A stretch of DNA of 64,000 nt, taken from contig CALGKB010000011.1 of NCBI GenBank assembly GCA_937927915.1, forward strand, positions 1 through 64,000, read 5' to 3'. Each line of letters opens with the position of its first letter. Positions within the stretch are counted from its first letter, which is position 1. The stretch comes from an uncultured Pseudanabaenaceae cyanobacterium (GTDB lineage: Bacteria > Cyanobacteriota > Cyanobacteriia > Pseudanabaenales > Pseudanabaenaceae). A program made the translations under genes and the position numbers. Of the stretch, positions 45,583 through 54,285 are shown piece by piece. The notes beneath the pieces are model-generated. The model ran no database searches. It saw only the letters and a list, made by a program, of their open reading frames with translations, and had not been told where the DNA came from.

Positions 45583-47115
45583 ATGAGTGAAGGGACGAAG
45601 ATGAGCTGGAACGAGGGTTATGTATCAGAGATTGAATACACGTTTGGCTTCTACCGTGAACTAAGCCCCATCTGGATTGACTTCGCTACCCTTCTGCGAG
45701 GATTGAGACATGACTACAACTCGCACAATTTCACCTACTGTGAGTTAGCCTGTGGTCAGGGACTGACTACTGCTATCCTAGCTGCCTGCTACCCCCAAGC
45801 CCAATTCTATGCCACTGACTACAATCCCCAACACATTGTCACTGCTAGAGGACTGGTAGAAGGGGCAGGGTTGACCAATGTGCAGTTCTATGACGACAGC
45901 TTCAAGCAGTTTTTACACCGCGATTTACCCCAGTTTGATTTTATCTGTCTGCACGGCATCTACAGCTGGATCAGTGTAGATAACAGAAGAGCGATCGTCA
46001 GTTTCATCAAGGAAAAGCTCAAACCCGGTGGTGCTGTCTATGTCTCCTACAACTGTATGCCGGGCTGGGGGGCAGCTGCGCCTATGCAGTACCTGTTGCG
46101 CTGGCAGAGCAAACGATCGCCAGGGAATATCATGCAGAAGATGAACAGTGCTCTTGACTTGGTGAGCAAGATGATTGAACTAAATGCCCCCTATTTTGTC
46201 CAAAATCCCATTCTCAAGAGTCGCTATGAACGCTATTCTAAACAGGATCGTCTGTATCTCATCCACGAATACTTGAATGAGCATTGGCAAGCCCTCTACT
46301 TTGAACAGGTAGCGGCGGAGATGAATGATGCCAAACTTAGTTTTGTTGCCTCTGCTAGCATCTTGGATCAGATTGACAATGTCACGATCGCGCCCAACTT
46401 GATGCCCCTCTATAACGAGGTAACTAATCCTGTAGAAAAAGAACAGATGAAGGACTTCCTCACCAATGCCCAGTTTCGGCGGGACCTGTTCTATCGCGGT
46501 GTGGGTAAGCTCTCAGGAGGACAGCACCTGCAACAACTGCAACAGCAACGCTTTACCCTGATTGTCAATCCGAAAGAAGTAAAATATGAACATACCTTCA
46601 CCGCTGGCCAGGCGAAATTACAGGAAAACATCTACCAACCGATCGTGCAAATTCTCCAAGACAGTGTGCTCACCTTTGGCGAACTGCAGAACCAATTGAC
46701 GGGTATGACCCCCCAGAACCTGTTTCAAGCGATCGTTATCTTTACAGGGCTAGGTTATTTCCATCCTGTTCTCCCCCCAGAAGGCTACCAAGAACGCAAG
46801 GCAATCACAGATAGATTCAATCGATTTGTCATTGAACAGTCCCCCCACTCTGCCCAGTTATCCTTCCTGGCTTCCCCTGTGCTGGGAAATGGCATTCAGG
46901 TCAACCGTGTAGAACAGATGTTTATGTTAGCTATGTCCTATCAGAAGAGTCCGGTGGATTTCGCCTGGCAAATTCTGGCGAGTCAAAACCAAAAGATGAT
47001 TGTAGAAGGCAAGACCCTGGAAACCCCAGAGGAAAATGTTGCCCACTTAAAAAAGGTGTGGGAGGAATTCCGCAGCAGTCGTCTCCCTCTCCTACAGCGT
47101 TTGGGAGTCCTGTAA
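45583..47115 (+). CDS. SAM methyltransferase with regulatory domain
   Basis: Residues ~40-165 form a class I methyltransferase fold: motif I YCELACGQGLTTAILAA, ATDYNPQHI, FDFICLHGIYSWIS and LKPGGAVYVSYNCMPGW. Residues ~200-320 resemble the methyltransferase regulatory domain (PF10119), and the C-terminal 180 residues are a helical region that often accompanies it. Substrate unknown; small molecules or surface sugars are possible. ATG 45583 or 45601 can be the start. It ends one base short of the Ser/Thr kinase gene on the other strand. Confidence 0.85.
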   Translation: MSEGTKMSWNEGYVSEIEYTFGFYRELSPIWIDFATLLRGLRHDYNSHNFTYCELACGQGLTTAILAACYPQAQFYATDYNPQHIVTARGLVEGAGLTNVQFYDDSFKQFLHRDLPQFDFICLHGIYSWISVDNRRAIVSFIKEKLKPGGAVYVSYNCMPGWGAAAPMQYLLRWQSKRSPGNIMQKMNSALDLVSKMIELNAPYFVQNPILKSRYERYSKQDRLYLIHEYLNEHWQALYFEQVAAEMNDAKLSFVASASILDQIDNVTIAPNLMPLYNEVTNPVEKEQMKDFLTNAQFRRDLFYRGVGKLSGGQHLQQLQQQRFTLIVNPKEVKYEHTFTAGQAKLQENIYQPIVQILQDSVLTFGELQNQLTGMTPQNLFQAIVIFTGLGYFHPVLPPEGYQERKAITDRFNRFVIEQSPHSAQLSFLASPVLGNGIQVNRVEQMFMLAMSYQKSPVDFAWQILASQNQKMIVEGKTLETPEENVAHLKKVWEEFRSSRLPLLQRLGVL

Positions 47116-47116
47116 G

Positions 47117-48616
47117 CTACCTCACTTGGATAACGCGCTGCACCTCGACGGGAGGAGCTGCCAAAAACAGAGCGAGGGAGTAGCTACTTTGATTTAGGGT
47201 CGGTCTGATTTCCACAATGTACTCCCCCCCCTTGGGCAAAAGATCATCGTAGCTAGTAATGTTGGTGCTCAAGGGATTTTCCCCCGGTGCTAGCAGATTG
47301 ACAGTGATGCCGTCCCCCTGCGCCTTCAGCCTCAATCTTTGGTCGGGCTTAGCGGTAAACTTGTAGCGTATAATCTGCCCCTTCAAGATGTTCCCCTGCA
47401 GTTGTGTCTCTTGGTCATCGACGAGATTGACACTGTTGTTGATAATTTGCGCTTCTGTCGGAACAGCAGGATTGACAGGTGTTTTCTTCCCAGGTTCAAC
47501 GCTGGGCTGCGGTTTTTCATCTTTGATCACTAGAACCTCTTTCTGGGGCGTACTTCTGCCTAAAATTAAAAACCCGATCGCTGATATGACACACAACAGA
47601 CCAATGATCAACAGACCTGCCCCTGCACTGGACTGCACCTGCACCTTCGTAATTTGAGTTTTGGGCTTGACTGTGGTAGCTCGCGTACGAGGACTGATCA
47701 CGGGCTTGCTATCGGGGGCAACTAAAAAGGCATTGAGGGCTTGCTGTACCTCCTTCACAGATTGATACCGATCGGTAAAACGGTAGCGCACCATACGCCT
47801 CAACACCATTGCCAAACCATTACTCACCTTTGCCTTATCTCGCCAGATAATTTCCCCTGTATCGGGGTCAGTGGGCAAATCCTGGGGGTCAATCCCCGTC
47901 AAGGCACGAATGGCAACCATCCCTGCCGCATAAATATCACTGGTATAGTTAGGACGACCCGCACACTGTTCACTGGGCATATAGCCAGGCGTACCGATCG
48001 TAACCGTAAACCGCGACTGCCCATCCACTATTTCTAGCTTGGCATTTTCATCGGTCATCGCCCGCACCGCCCCAAAGTCAATCAAGACCAGCTTATTATC
48101 GCTATGACGACGAATGAGATTTTCTGGCTTAATATCGCGGTGAATGACATTTTCCGCGTGGACAAACTCCAACACATTCAAAATATCTTTCAAAATCTTG
48201 ATTACCTCTGGCTCCGACAACTGTCTGCCCCGGGGCTTTTCTTGGCTGGCTTTGGTAATATCTGCAGCAGTAATTTCTGTATCTGGCTCTGGTAAGGGCG
48301 CTTCTAAATCCTTGTTGAGGGGCGTCCCCTCGATATACTCCTGCACCAGGAAAAACTCATTGTCCTCCTCAAAATATGCCAACAGCTGGGGAATTTGGTC
48401 ATGCTTGCCCAGTCGCTCTAACGTCTCTGCCTCCGCTGCAAACAAACGCCTGGCTTCCCGAATAAACTCCGGATCATTGCTCGCCGGCTTCAGCTGCTTG
48501 ACCACGCATAAAGGAGACCCCGGTCGCCGTTGGTCCCGAGCTAGATAGGTGCGCCCAAAACCTCCCTTGCCCAGTACCTTCAACAATTTGTAGCGATTAT
48601 CTAAAACCTTACTCAT
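47117..48616 (-). CDS. Membrane Ser/Thr protein kinase
   Basis: The 499-residue protein begins with a Hanks-type kinase (residues ~8-290): glycine loop GKGGFGRTYLARD, VVKQLKP (ATP Lys), HRDIKPENLI, DFGAVRA and GTPGYMPSEQ. A membrane helix follows at about residue 338 (GLLIIGLLCVISAIGFLIL), then a ~100-residue outer domain resembling a pre-peptidase (PPC-type) beta-sandwich (LQGNILKGQIIRYKFTAKPDQ). It could sense an envelope signal. It runs divergently from bicA. Confidence 0.92.
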   Translation of the reverse strand: MSKVLDNRYKLLKVLGKGGFGRTYLARDQRRPGSPLCVVKQLKPASNDPEFIREARRLFAAEAETLERLGKHDQIPQLLAYFEEDNEFFLVQEYIEGTPLNKDLEAPLPEPDTEITAADITKASQEKPRGRQLSEPEVIKILKDILNVLEFVHAENVIHRDIKPENLIRRHSDNKLVLIDFGAVRAMTDENAKLEIVDGQSRFTVTIGTPGYMPSEQCAGRPNYTSDIYAAGMVAIRALTGIDPQDLPTDPDTGEIIWRDKAKVSNGLAMVLRRMVRYRFTDRYQSVKEVQQALNAFLVAPDSKPVISPRTRATTVKPKTQITKVQVQSSAGAGLLIIGLLCVISAIGFLILGRSTPQKEVLVIKDEKPQPSVEPGKKTPVNPAVPTEAQIINNSVNLVDDQETQLQGNILKGQIIRYKFTAKPDQRLRLKAQGDGITVNLLAPGENPLSTNITSYDDLLPKGGEYIVEIRPTLNQSSYSLALFLAAPPVEVQRVIQVR

Positions 48617-48701
48617 ATCACCCCTAAGCTCTTGCCTATAAGACTACCCCGATCCCATAAATAATTGCTCAGTCCTATCTTACACTTACAACTTATAGAC
48701 T

Positions 48702-48721
48702 TAAATCTATGTTAAGATTTA
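48702..48721 (+). promoter_or_regulatory. Inverted repeat upstream of bicA
   Basis: TAAATCT-ATGTTA-AGATTTA is a perfect 7-bp inverted repeat 81 bases before the bicA ATG, in an AT-rich intergenic region (48617-48802). It may be an operator, for example for a LysR-type carbon regulator (CcmR/CmpR class), but I could not fit the known site consensus, and chance in AT-rich DNA cannot be excluded. Confidence 0.4.
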
Positions 48722-48802
48722 GAAATATAGATAATACACTACGATAGATTTTTCTCTAAAGCTGGTAAGTTTATGATTGTTAAATCTCTATAAAAATTTT
48801 CT

Positions 48803-50470
48803 ATGGCGATCACCAATCTGATCAAGTTCAACAACTTGCGCAACGACATCTTGGGGGGGATGACAACGGCGGTTGTGTCTGTCCCTCTGGCACTGACCTT
48901 TGGTATGGCAGCTTTGCAAAGCCCCATTGCTGGTCTCTACGGGGCAATCTGTGTAGGATTATTGGCGGCGTTGTTTGGGGGTACACCCACCCTCATCTCG
49001 GAGCCGACGGGACCTATGACGGTTGTGATGACCTCTGTGGTAGCGGGGCTGACAGCCAGTGCTGGTGACCGTGAAACAGGGATTGCTATGGCATTTACGG
49101 TGGTCATGCTGGCGGGGTTATTTCAAATTTTGTTTGGCTTCTTCAAATTAGGTAAATATATTACTCTGATGCCCTACAGTGTAATTTCTGGCTTCATGTC
49201 AGGGATTGGGGTCATCCTAATTATTCTGCAAATTCCCGCCATCTTAGGACAGAAAGCACCCAAAGGGGGGGTAATGGGGGTTATTCAAAACTTACCAGAT
49301 TTATTGTCCAATGTTAGCCTGCCTGACCTCATTTTAGGGGCATTGACTCTCACTATAATTTTTCTTATTCCTGCGAAGTGGAAGCGCTATTGTCCGCCCC
49401 AATTGTTAGCATTAGTTTTGGGCACGATCATCTCCCTAGTGGCATTTAATGGCACTGATATTCGCCGCATTGGGGAAATTCCTGTGGGCTTACCAGAGTT
49501 TCGGTTTCCGGTATTTAGTCCTGAACAAGCTAACCGAATTCTGGTAGATGGATTAGTGTTGGGAATGTTGGGTTGTATTGATACTCTGTTAACAGCTGTA
49601 ATCGCTGATAGTTTAACCCGTACCCAGCACGATTCCGATAAAGAACTGATTGGGCAGGGAATTGGCAATTTAGTCTCTGGCTTCTGCGGTGGCTTACCGG
49701 GTGCTGGGGCAACTATGGGGACAGTTGTAAACATTCAGACAGGGGCAAAAACAGCGGTTTCTGGTATTTCCCGTGCCCTAATTTTGTTGATCATTGTGTT
49801 AGGGGCAGCTCCCCTCATGCAAAATATCCCTATGGCAGTGTTAGCAGGAATTGCCGTCAAAGTTGGGATTGACATCCTCGATTGGAGCTTCCTCAAGCGT
49901 GCCCATGTGGTTTCCTTGCGGGGTGCTCTGATTATGTACGGAGTGCTAGCTCTGACGGTGTTAGTGGACTTAATCGTGGCAGTGGGAGTAGGGGTATTTA
50001 TTGCCAATATCCTGACCATTGAAAAGCTATCTAATCTACAGTCCCAGGAAGTAAAAACTATCACTGATTCCGATGACGATATGCCCCTTAGCCCCTTGGA
50101 AAAAGAACTGCTCAATCAGGCTAAAGGTAAGGTACTATTGTTCTACTTGAGTGGTCCCATGATTTTTGGGGTAGCAAAAGCAATCGCGCGGGAACATAAT
50201 GCTATGCAGAAGGTAGACACAATTATTATTGACTTGGGGGATGTACCCATGCTGGGTGTTACAGCGTCGCTGGCGATCGAGAACCTCATCAAAGAGGCAG
50301 TGGAAGAGGGGAGAAATGTATTTGTAGCGGGGGCAAAGGGATCAACTAAAGTACGCCTACAGCGGTTGAGAGTGTTGGATTTGATCCCCCCTGAAAATCA
50401 AGTACCTGACCGCAGAATTGCTTTGGAAACTGCAGTGGCTAGTCTGAGAACTGCTAATGTTGCTGTTTAG
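48803..50470 (+). CDS. bicA: Sodium-dependent bicarbonate transporter BicA (SulP family)
   Basis: The 555-residue SulP transporter has a membrane part of about 12-14 helices (residues 1-410) and a C-terminal STAS domain (~440-545, LFYLSGPMIFGVAKAI, DVPMLGVTASLAIEN). Close resemblance to Synechocystis BicA is visible in GGTPTLISEPTGPMTV, LGCIDTLLTAVIADSLTRTQ and GQGIGNLVSG..GGLPGAGATMGT, so bicarbonate is more likely than sulfate. BicA is a low-affinity, high-flux Na+/HCO3- symporter of the CO2-concentrating mechanism. The gene overlaps the next (MrpC-like) by 14 bases, placing it at the head of a Na+/H+ antiporter operon. Confidence 0.93.
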   Translation: MAITNLIKFNNLRNDILGGMTTAVVSVPLALTFGMAALQSPIAGLYGAICVGLLAALFGGTPTLISEPTGPMTVVMTSVVAGLTASAGDRETGIAMAFTVVMLAGLFQILFGFFKLGKYITLMPYSVISGFMSGIGVILIILQIPAILGQKAPKGGVMGVIQNLPDLLSNVSLPDLILGALTLTIIFLIPAKWKRYCPPQLLALVLGTIISLVAFNGTDIRRIGEIPVGLPEFRFPVFSPEQANRILVDGLVLGMLGCIDTLLTAVIADSLTRTQHDSDKELIGQGIGNLVSGFCGGLPGAGATMGTVVNIQTGAKTAVSGISRALILLIIVLGAAPLMQNIPMAVLAGIAVKVGIDILDWSFLKRAHVVSLRGALIMYGVLALTVLVDLIVAVGVGVFIANILTIEKLSNLQSQEVKTITDSDDDMPLSPLEKELLNQAKGKVLLFYLSGPMIFGVAKAIAREHNAMQKVDTIIIDLGDVPMLGVTASLAIENLIKEAVEEGRNVFVAGAKGSTKVRLQRLRVLDLIPPENQVPDRRIALETAVASLRTANVAV

Positions 50471-50810
50471 TAGTACGGCAATAGTTAAGGCATTGGTGCT
50501 GGCGACCGTCACGATCGGTTTCTCGGGCATTTTGTGGAAGAAAAACTTGCTGATGAAGATTATTGCTATGGATGTGATGAGTACGGGGGTGGTGGCATTT
50601 TATGTCTTTATCGCCGCCCGCCGAGGGTTAATCGCCCCTATTTTGTCTGACCGATCGGGTTTGGACTATGGCGATCCTGTACCCCAAGCGGTAATTCTCA
50701 CAGCAATTGTGATTGGATTATCAATCCAGGCGTTGATGTTGGTGGGGGCAATCAAACTGGCTAAGGACCATCCCACTTTAGAAGTAAGCGAAATTGAGGG
50801 TAGGGAATAG
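50457..50810 (+). CDS. mrpC: Mrp Na+/H+ antiporter subunit C
   Basis: The 117-residue protein is a three-helix MrpC/MnhC subunit homologous to NuoK of complex I: KNLLMKIIAMDVMSTGVVAFYV, then DPVPQAVILTAIVIGLSIQALML, the signature of this family. It begins inside the last codons of bicA and its TAG shares a base with the start of mrpD. It is part of the multi-subunit Mrp antiporter in the plasma membrane. Confidence 0.9.
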   Translation: MLLFSSTAIVKALVLATVTIGFSGILWKKNLLMKIIAMDVMSTGVVAFYVFIAARRGLIAPILSDRSGLDYGDPVPQAVILTAIVIGLSIQALMLVGAIKLAKDHPTLEVSEIEGRE

Positions 50811-52234
50811 TGGTAAACTTCACAGTTATCTTCATTTTCTTACCCTTTTTATTAGGTTTCATCGCCTACCTTCTGCCGAAGACCGATCGGTTTTTAGCCA
50901 CTGCTGCCAGTCTTTTGTCAATTATTTTTAGTGCTGTAGTCCTAATTACCCGCCAGGAATTTAACTTGGTTTTAATGGGGAATTTTGGGGTCAGCCTAAC
51001 CGTAGATAATCTGAGTGGCTATTTTATATTAACTAATGGCTTAGTGACCCTGGCGGTAGCGATTTATGGCTGGTTGAAGTCCAAGACTCCCTATTTCTAC
51101 ACCCAACTGACTATTCTGCATGGCAGCGTCAATTCTGTTTTTTGCTGTGCCGATTTTATTACCCTCTATGTAGCCCTAGAAGTGATAGGCATAGCCACAT
51201 TTCTGTTGATTTCCTATCCCCGCCATAACCGATCGATATGGATAGGCTTGCGCTATCTTTTACTGAGTAATACGGTGATGTTATTTTACTTGGTGGGGGC
51301 AGTTTTAGTATTTCAATCCCAGGGTTCCTTTGCCTTTGCGGCTTTGCAGAATGCCTCTGTAGAAGCTATGGTTTTGATCCTGCTGGGTCTCTTGACAAAA
51401 GGGGGAATATTTCTATCGGGAATGTGGTTGCCTTTGACCCATGCCGAATCCGAGAGTCCTGTGTCAGCCACTTTGTCAGGAATTGTGGTAAAGACTGGTA
51501 TTTTTCCGATCATCCGCTGCGCCCAGATGGTAGAAGAATTGGCACCGATCGTGGAAATTTTTAGTACAGGCACTGTCACCCTTGGTGTAGTTTTAGGGAT
51601 GTTTTGTACCGATATTAAGCGCATATTTGCTTTTAGTACAATTTCCCAATTGGGATACGTGCTTATTGGCAGTGAGGGAGCTGGTATCTATGCCTTAGCC
51701 CACGGCGTAGCAAAAGCAGGATTGTTCTTAACCAGTGGCAGTTTAGCAACCCGACAGATAGGTAGCATTCCTCCTATTTCTTTCTCTAATTGGTTAGTAT
51801 TGGCAGTATGTAGCTTATCAATTATGGGTTTACCAGGGCTAGTAGGATTTGGGGCTAAGGAATTAGTTCTAGCTCATCTTCCTCAGTGGCAAAATTGGTG
51901 GTTAAACCTCTGTAGCATTGGTACAGTTATTATCCTATGTCCCGTTTTACTAATTCCTTGCCAAGGTAAAACCCTAGAGAAAGAAAGTAGCCCTGGTCTC
52001 TTCCTCGCCGCTGTCACAGTAATTGCTAGCTTGCTGTATCCTCATGCCTACAAATGGGACAAAATTATTAAAACGGTGGCTACAATTGCCCTGGGGTTGG
52101 GTATTTACTATCGAGGGTGGCGGCGCTGGCAATGGCAATATAATTCCCCCTTGGAGCAGCTAGAAAATCTTTTGAGTTTGCTGACTATTGTTGCCGTTTT
52201 ATTGTTTACTATTCTCGCCTATGAACTACCTTAA
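50810..52234 (+). CDS. mrpD: Mrp antiporter large subunit, MrpD-like
   Basis: The 474-residue protein has about 14 membrane helices and belongs to the proton-pumping-type antiporter subunits shared by MrpA/MrpD and NuoL/M/N. Recognisable are TILHGSVNSVFCCADFITLYVALEVIGIATF, the conserved helix LLGLLTKGGIFLSGMWLPLTHAESESPVSATLSGIVVKTG (key Lys and His) and IKRIFAFSTISQLGYVLIG. It starts with GTG at 50810. It is the only full-size subunit of this type in the cluster. Confidence 0.92.
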   Translation: MVNFTVIFIFLPFLLGFIAYLLPKTDRFLATAASLLSIIFSAVVLITRQEFNLVLMGNFGVSLTVDNLSGYFILTNGLVTLAVAIYGWLKSKTPYFYTQLTILHGSVNSVFCCADFITLYVALEVIGIATFLLISYPRHNRSIWIGLRYLLLSNTVMLFYLVGAVLVFQSQGSFAFAALQNASVEAMVLILLGLLTKGGIFLSGMWLPLTHAESESPVSATLSGIVVKTGIFPIIRCAQMVEELAPIVEIFSTGTVTLGVVLGMFCTDIKRIFAFSTISQLGYVLIGSEGAGIYALAHGVAKAGLFLTSGSLATRQIGSIPPISFSNWLVLAVCSLSIMGLPGLVGFGAKELVLAHLPQWQNWWLNLCSIGTVIILCPVLLIPCQGKTLEKESSPGLFLAAVTVIASLLYPHAYKWDKIIKTVATIALGLGIYYRGWRRWQWQYNSPLEQLENLLSLLTIVAVLLFTILAYELP

Positions 52235-52595
52235 TTTATTGCTCAGGTTATTGATTTGGTTTTTACTCACTGCTGACTTAAGTCTTGCCAATATCGTCAT
52301 TGGTTTGGCAGTAGTATTAGTCTTACCTAACAGAAAAGGGCGGGCAACACTAGGGGATTGGCTCCGGGTAATAGGGAACATCCTTATCTCCATACCCCTT
52401 GCCTATGTAGAGGCTCTGGAAATGATTTTCTTTCCCCACTCAGCGGAGGAAGTGACCTTAGAAAGGGTGAGAGTTAATCGTATTCCTGCCCTCATTTTCC
52501 TAGATATATTTGTGATTACATTTACCCCCAAAACGATCGTCCTTAACTATCGTGACGATGGCTACTATGAAGTGCACCGGGTGAAACGGCAATGA
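52221..52595 (+). CDS. mrpE: Mrp antiporter subunit E
   Basis: The ~124-residue MrpE subunit has two N-terminal membrane helices (YLNLLLRLLIWFLLTADLSLANIVIGLAVVLVL) and a soluble tail (RVRVNRIPALIFLDIFVITFTPKTIVLN) typical of the family. I use ATG 52221, which overlaps the end of mrpD by 14 bases, instead of the listed 52188, because MNYLNLL begins the first helix. The stop overlaps the mrpF start. Confidence 0.88.
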   Translation: MNYLNLLLRLLIWFLLTADLSLANIVIGLAVVLVLPNRKGRATLGDWLRVIGNILISIPLAYVEALEMIFFPHSAEEVTLERVRVNRIPALIFLDIFVITFTPKTIVLNYRDDGYYEVHRVKRQ

Positions 52596-52843
52596 CTGTA
52601 GTTTTAATGCTTATGCTGGCAGTTCTCCTGATTCCCATTTATGTAGGAGCTAGGGACCAAGACGTATGGCAAAGAATGTTGGCTTTTTGTAGTATTGCCA
52701 CCAAAACATCGATTATGATTTTAGTAATCGCAGTGATTCGCAGTGATTGGGCAATCGGGGTAGTAGGGGTGCTAATTCTCAGCTTAGGTAACGCTGCTTT
52801 GATGTTGTTGGCACATATTCTACGGCGGTTAAATGAGCTATGA
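52592..52843 (+). CDS. mrpF: Mrp antiporter subunit F
   Basis: The 83-residue protein has three membrane helices and the pattern of MrpF/MnhF (DVWQRMLAFCSIATKTSIMILVIAVI, SDWAIGVVGVLILSLGNAALML). It overlaps mrpE and mrpG by four bases each, as is usual in this operon, so translation of the small subunits is coupled. Confidence 0.88.
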   Translation: MTVVLMLMLAVLLIPIYVGARDQDVWQRMLAFCSIATKTSIMILVIAVIRSDWAIGVVGVLILSLGNAALMLLAHILRRLNEL

Positions 52844-53118
52844 AAGAATTTATTAGTTACACCTTGATTTCTCTGGGCTTAGTGTTTTGGTTGTGGGGGA
52901 CTTTACCCCTGTTGGGCAAACGATCGGTATTGTTCAAACTGCATAGTCTCTCGGTGTCGGACACTTTAGGTTCTATGGCAATCACCGTTGGTTTATTAGT
53001 ACATTTTCCCGCGGATTGGTCCCTGTTATTTTTGGCATTAATTTCCTTGGCAATTTGGAACACAATTTTAGGCTACGTCTTAGCTTTTTGTTCGCGGGGA
53101 GGGCAGAAAGATGGATGA
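52840..53118 (+). CDS. mrpG: Mrp antiporter subunit G
   Basis: The 92-residue protein is a three-helix MrpG/MnhG subunit: LGLVFWLWGTLPLLGKRSVLFKLHSLSVSDTLGSMAITVGLL is close to the family motif in which a helix is followed by a conserved Arg/Leu-His-Asp segment. It overlaps mrpF by four and the next gene by eight bases. Confidence 0.88.
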   Translation: MKEFISYTLISLGLVFWLWGTLPLLGKRSVLFKLHSLSVSDTLGSMAITVGLLVHFPADWSLLFLALISLAIWNTILGYVLAFCSRGGQKDG

Positions 53119-53626
53119 GTTTTATATAGTCCCGATCGTGTTTTTGTTACCCCTTAGTGCTGTGATGGTGGTGATGCAGACAAATCCCTATACTGCCTTG
53201 GTAATGCGGGGTATTTTAGGGGCAGTTTCCGCATTGGTATACGCCTTGCTGGGAGCGGCGGATGTCTCTCTTACCGATGCCTTAGTGGGAACCATGTTAT
53301 CAATTACCCTCTATGCCATTGCTGTGCGGTCTTCTTTGAGCATGAGGATTGGGGCAATCAAATTAGACAAAAATGACCCTCTACTTGTTCCAATTGCGAA
53401 ATCCTTGAGCAAATACTTTATGCGTTTGGAAATAGTGGAGTTTCCCGATGGGGATCACCTCAACTCTGCCCTAGAGAAGGGGGAAATTCACTGTAAATTC
53501 GATCGCCATGAAACAGAGGGGTGTAAATTATTAATTCGTGTACCGCGCTTGTACGAAATTCTCACTGCTGCAGGTATACCCAATTTAAGTATTGTTTTGT
53601 TGGAGAAAACAGGGGCTGGACTATGA
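53111..53626 (+). CDS. MrpA C-terminal-like (DUF4040) subunit with soluble tail
   Basis: Residues ~5-80 are three membrane helices matching the DUF4040 part found in the C-terminal region of MrpA and in hydrogenase subunit MbhD (MRGILGAVSALVYALLGAADVSLTDALVGTMLSITLYAIAVR). Residues ~85-171 form a soluble domain (KLDKNDPLLVPIAKSLSKYFMRLEIVEFPDGD...LYEILTAAGI) that I do not recognise. In cyanobacteria MrpA is typically represented by this separate short protein. It overlaps mrpG and the following mrpB. Confidence 0.82.
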   Translation: MDEFYIVPIVFLLPLSAVMVVMQTNPYTALVMRGILGAVSALVYALLGAADVSLTDALVGTMLSITLYAIAVRSSLSMRIGAIKLDKNDPLLVPIAKSLSKYFMRLEIVEFPDGDHLNSALEKGEIHCKFDRHETEGCKLLIRVPRLYEILTAAGIPNLSIVLLEKTGAGL

Positions 53627-54285
53627 AAATTCTTGCAACTATATGTGGTTTTCTTATCTGTTGGCAGCTAGTATCTATTGCTACTAATACTGATTATGAC
53701 CCAGGGTTTGACATCGTAGGAGTCATCGCTAAATTTGCAGGTATTCCAAACACGGTCTCTGCTATTATTCTCCACAATCGCCTGTACGATACTATCTTTG
53801 AAGTGACAGTATTTACAATTGCCATTATGGGGGTTGGCTACTTACTGGCAAACGAATCCCCTGTAGAAAAGGTCTACCAATTTACTGATGCCCCTTCTAT
53901 CGTTCTAGCCCGCTTGGGAGCGACAATTGCCACCCTAGTAGGGATTGAGTTAGCTATTAGAGGTCACTTGAGTCCTGGGGGAGGTTTTGCCGCTGGTGTA
54001 GCAGGGGGGACAGCGATCGGTCTCGTGGCAATTACTTCCTCTAGGGAATACATGGAAAAAATTTACAAGCGTTGGCAAGCTAACACTCTAGAAAAAGTTT
54101 CTGTTACCATATTTATAGTCCTCGCTTTACTAAGTTTAGTGGGCGTACAGTTAATTTATGGTAAGTACGGCGATCTATTTAGCGGGGGTTGGATTCCCAT
54201 CTTAAATATCCTAGTGGCGGTAAAAGTTGCTCTGGGTTCTTGGTCAGCCATTTTCTTATTTATTCGCTATCGGGGGCTATTATAG
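53623..54285 (+). CDS. mrpB: Mrp antiporter subunit B
   Basis: The 220-residue protein combines an N-terminal helix pair with the MrpB/MnhB domain in the second half: GIELAIRGHLSPGGGFAAGVAGGTAIGLVAIT carries the conserved G-H-x-x-P-G-G-G-F motif. About six membrane helices in all; the N-terminal ~90 residues resemble the MbhE/MrpA-tail region. It is the last gene of the bicA-mrp cluster and abuts the convergent DUF3318 gene. Confidence 0.88.
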   Translation: MKILATICGFLICWQLVSIATNTDYDPGFDIVGVIAKFAGIPNTVSAIILHNRLYDTIFEVTVFTIAIMGVGYLLANESPVEKVYQFTDAPSIVLARLGATIATLVGIELAIRGHLSPGGGFAAGVAGGTAIGLVAITSSREYMEKIYKRWQANTLEKVSVTIFIVLALLSLVGVQLIYGKYGDLFSGGWIPILNILVAVKVALGSWSAIFLFIRYRGLL

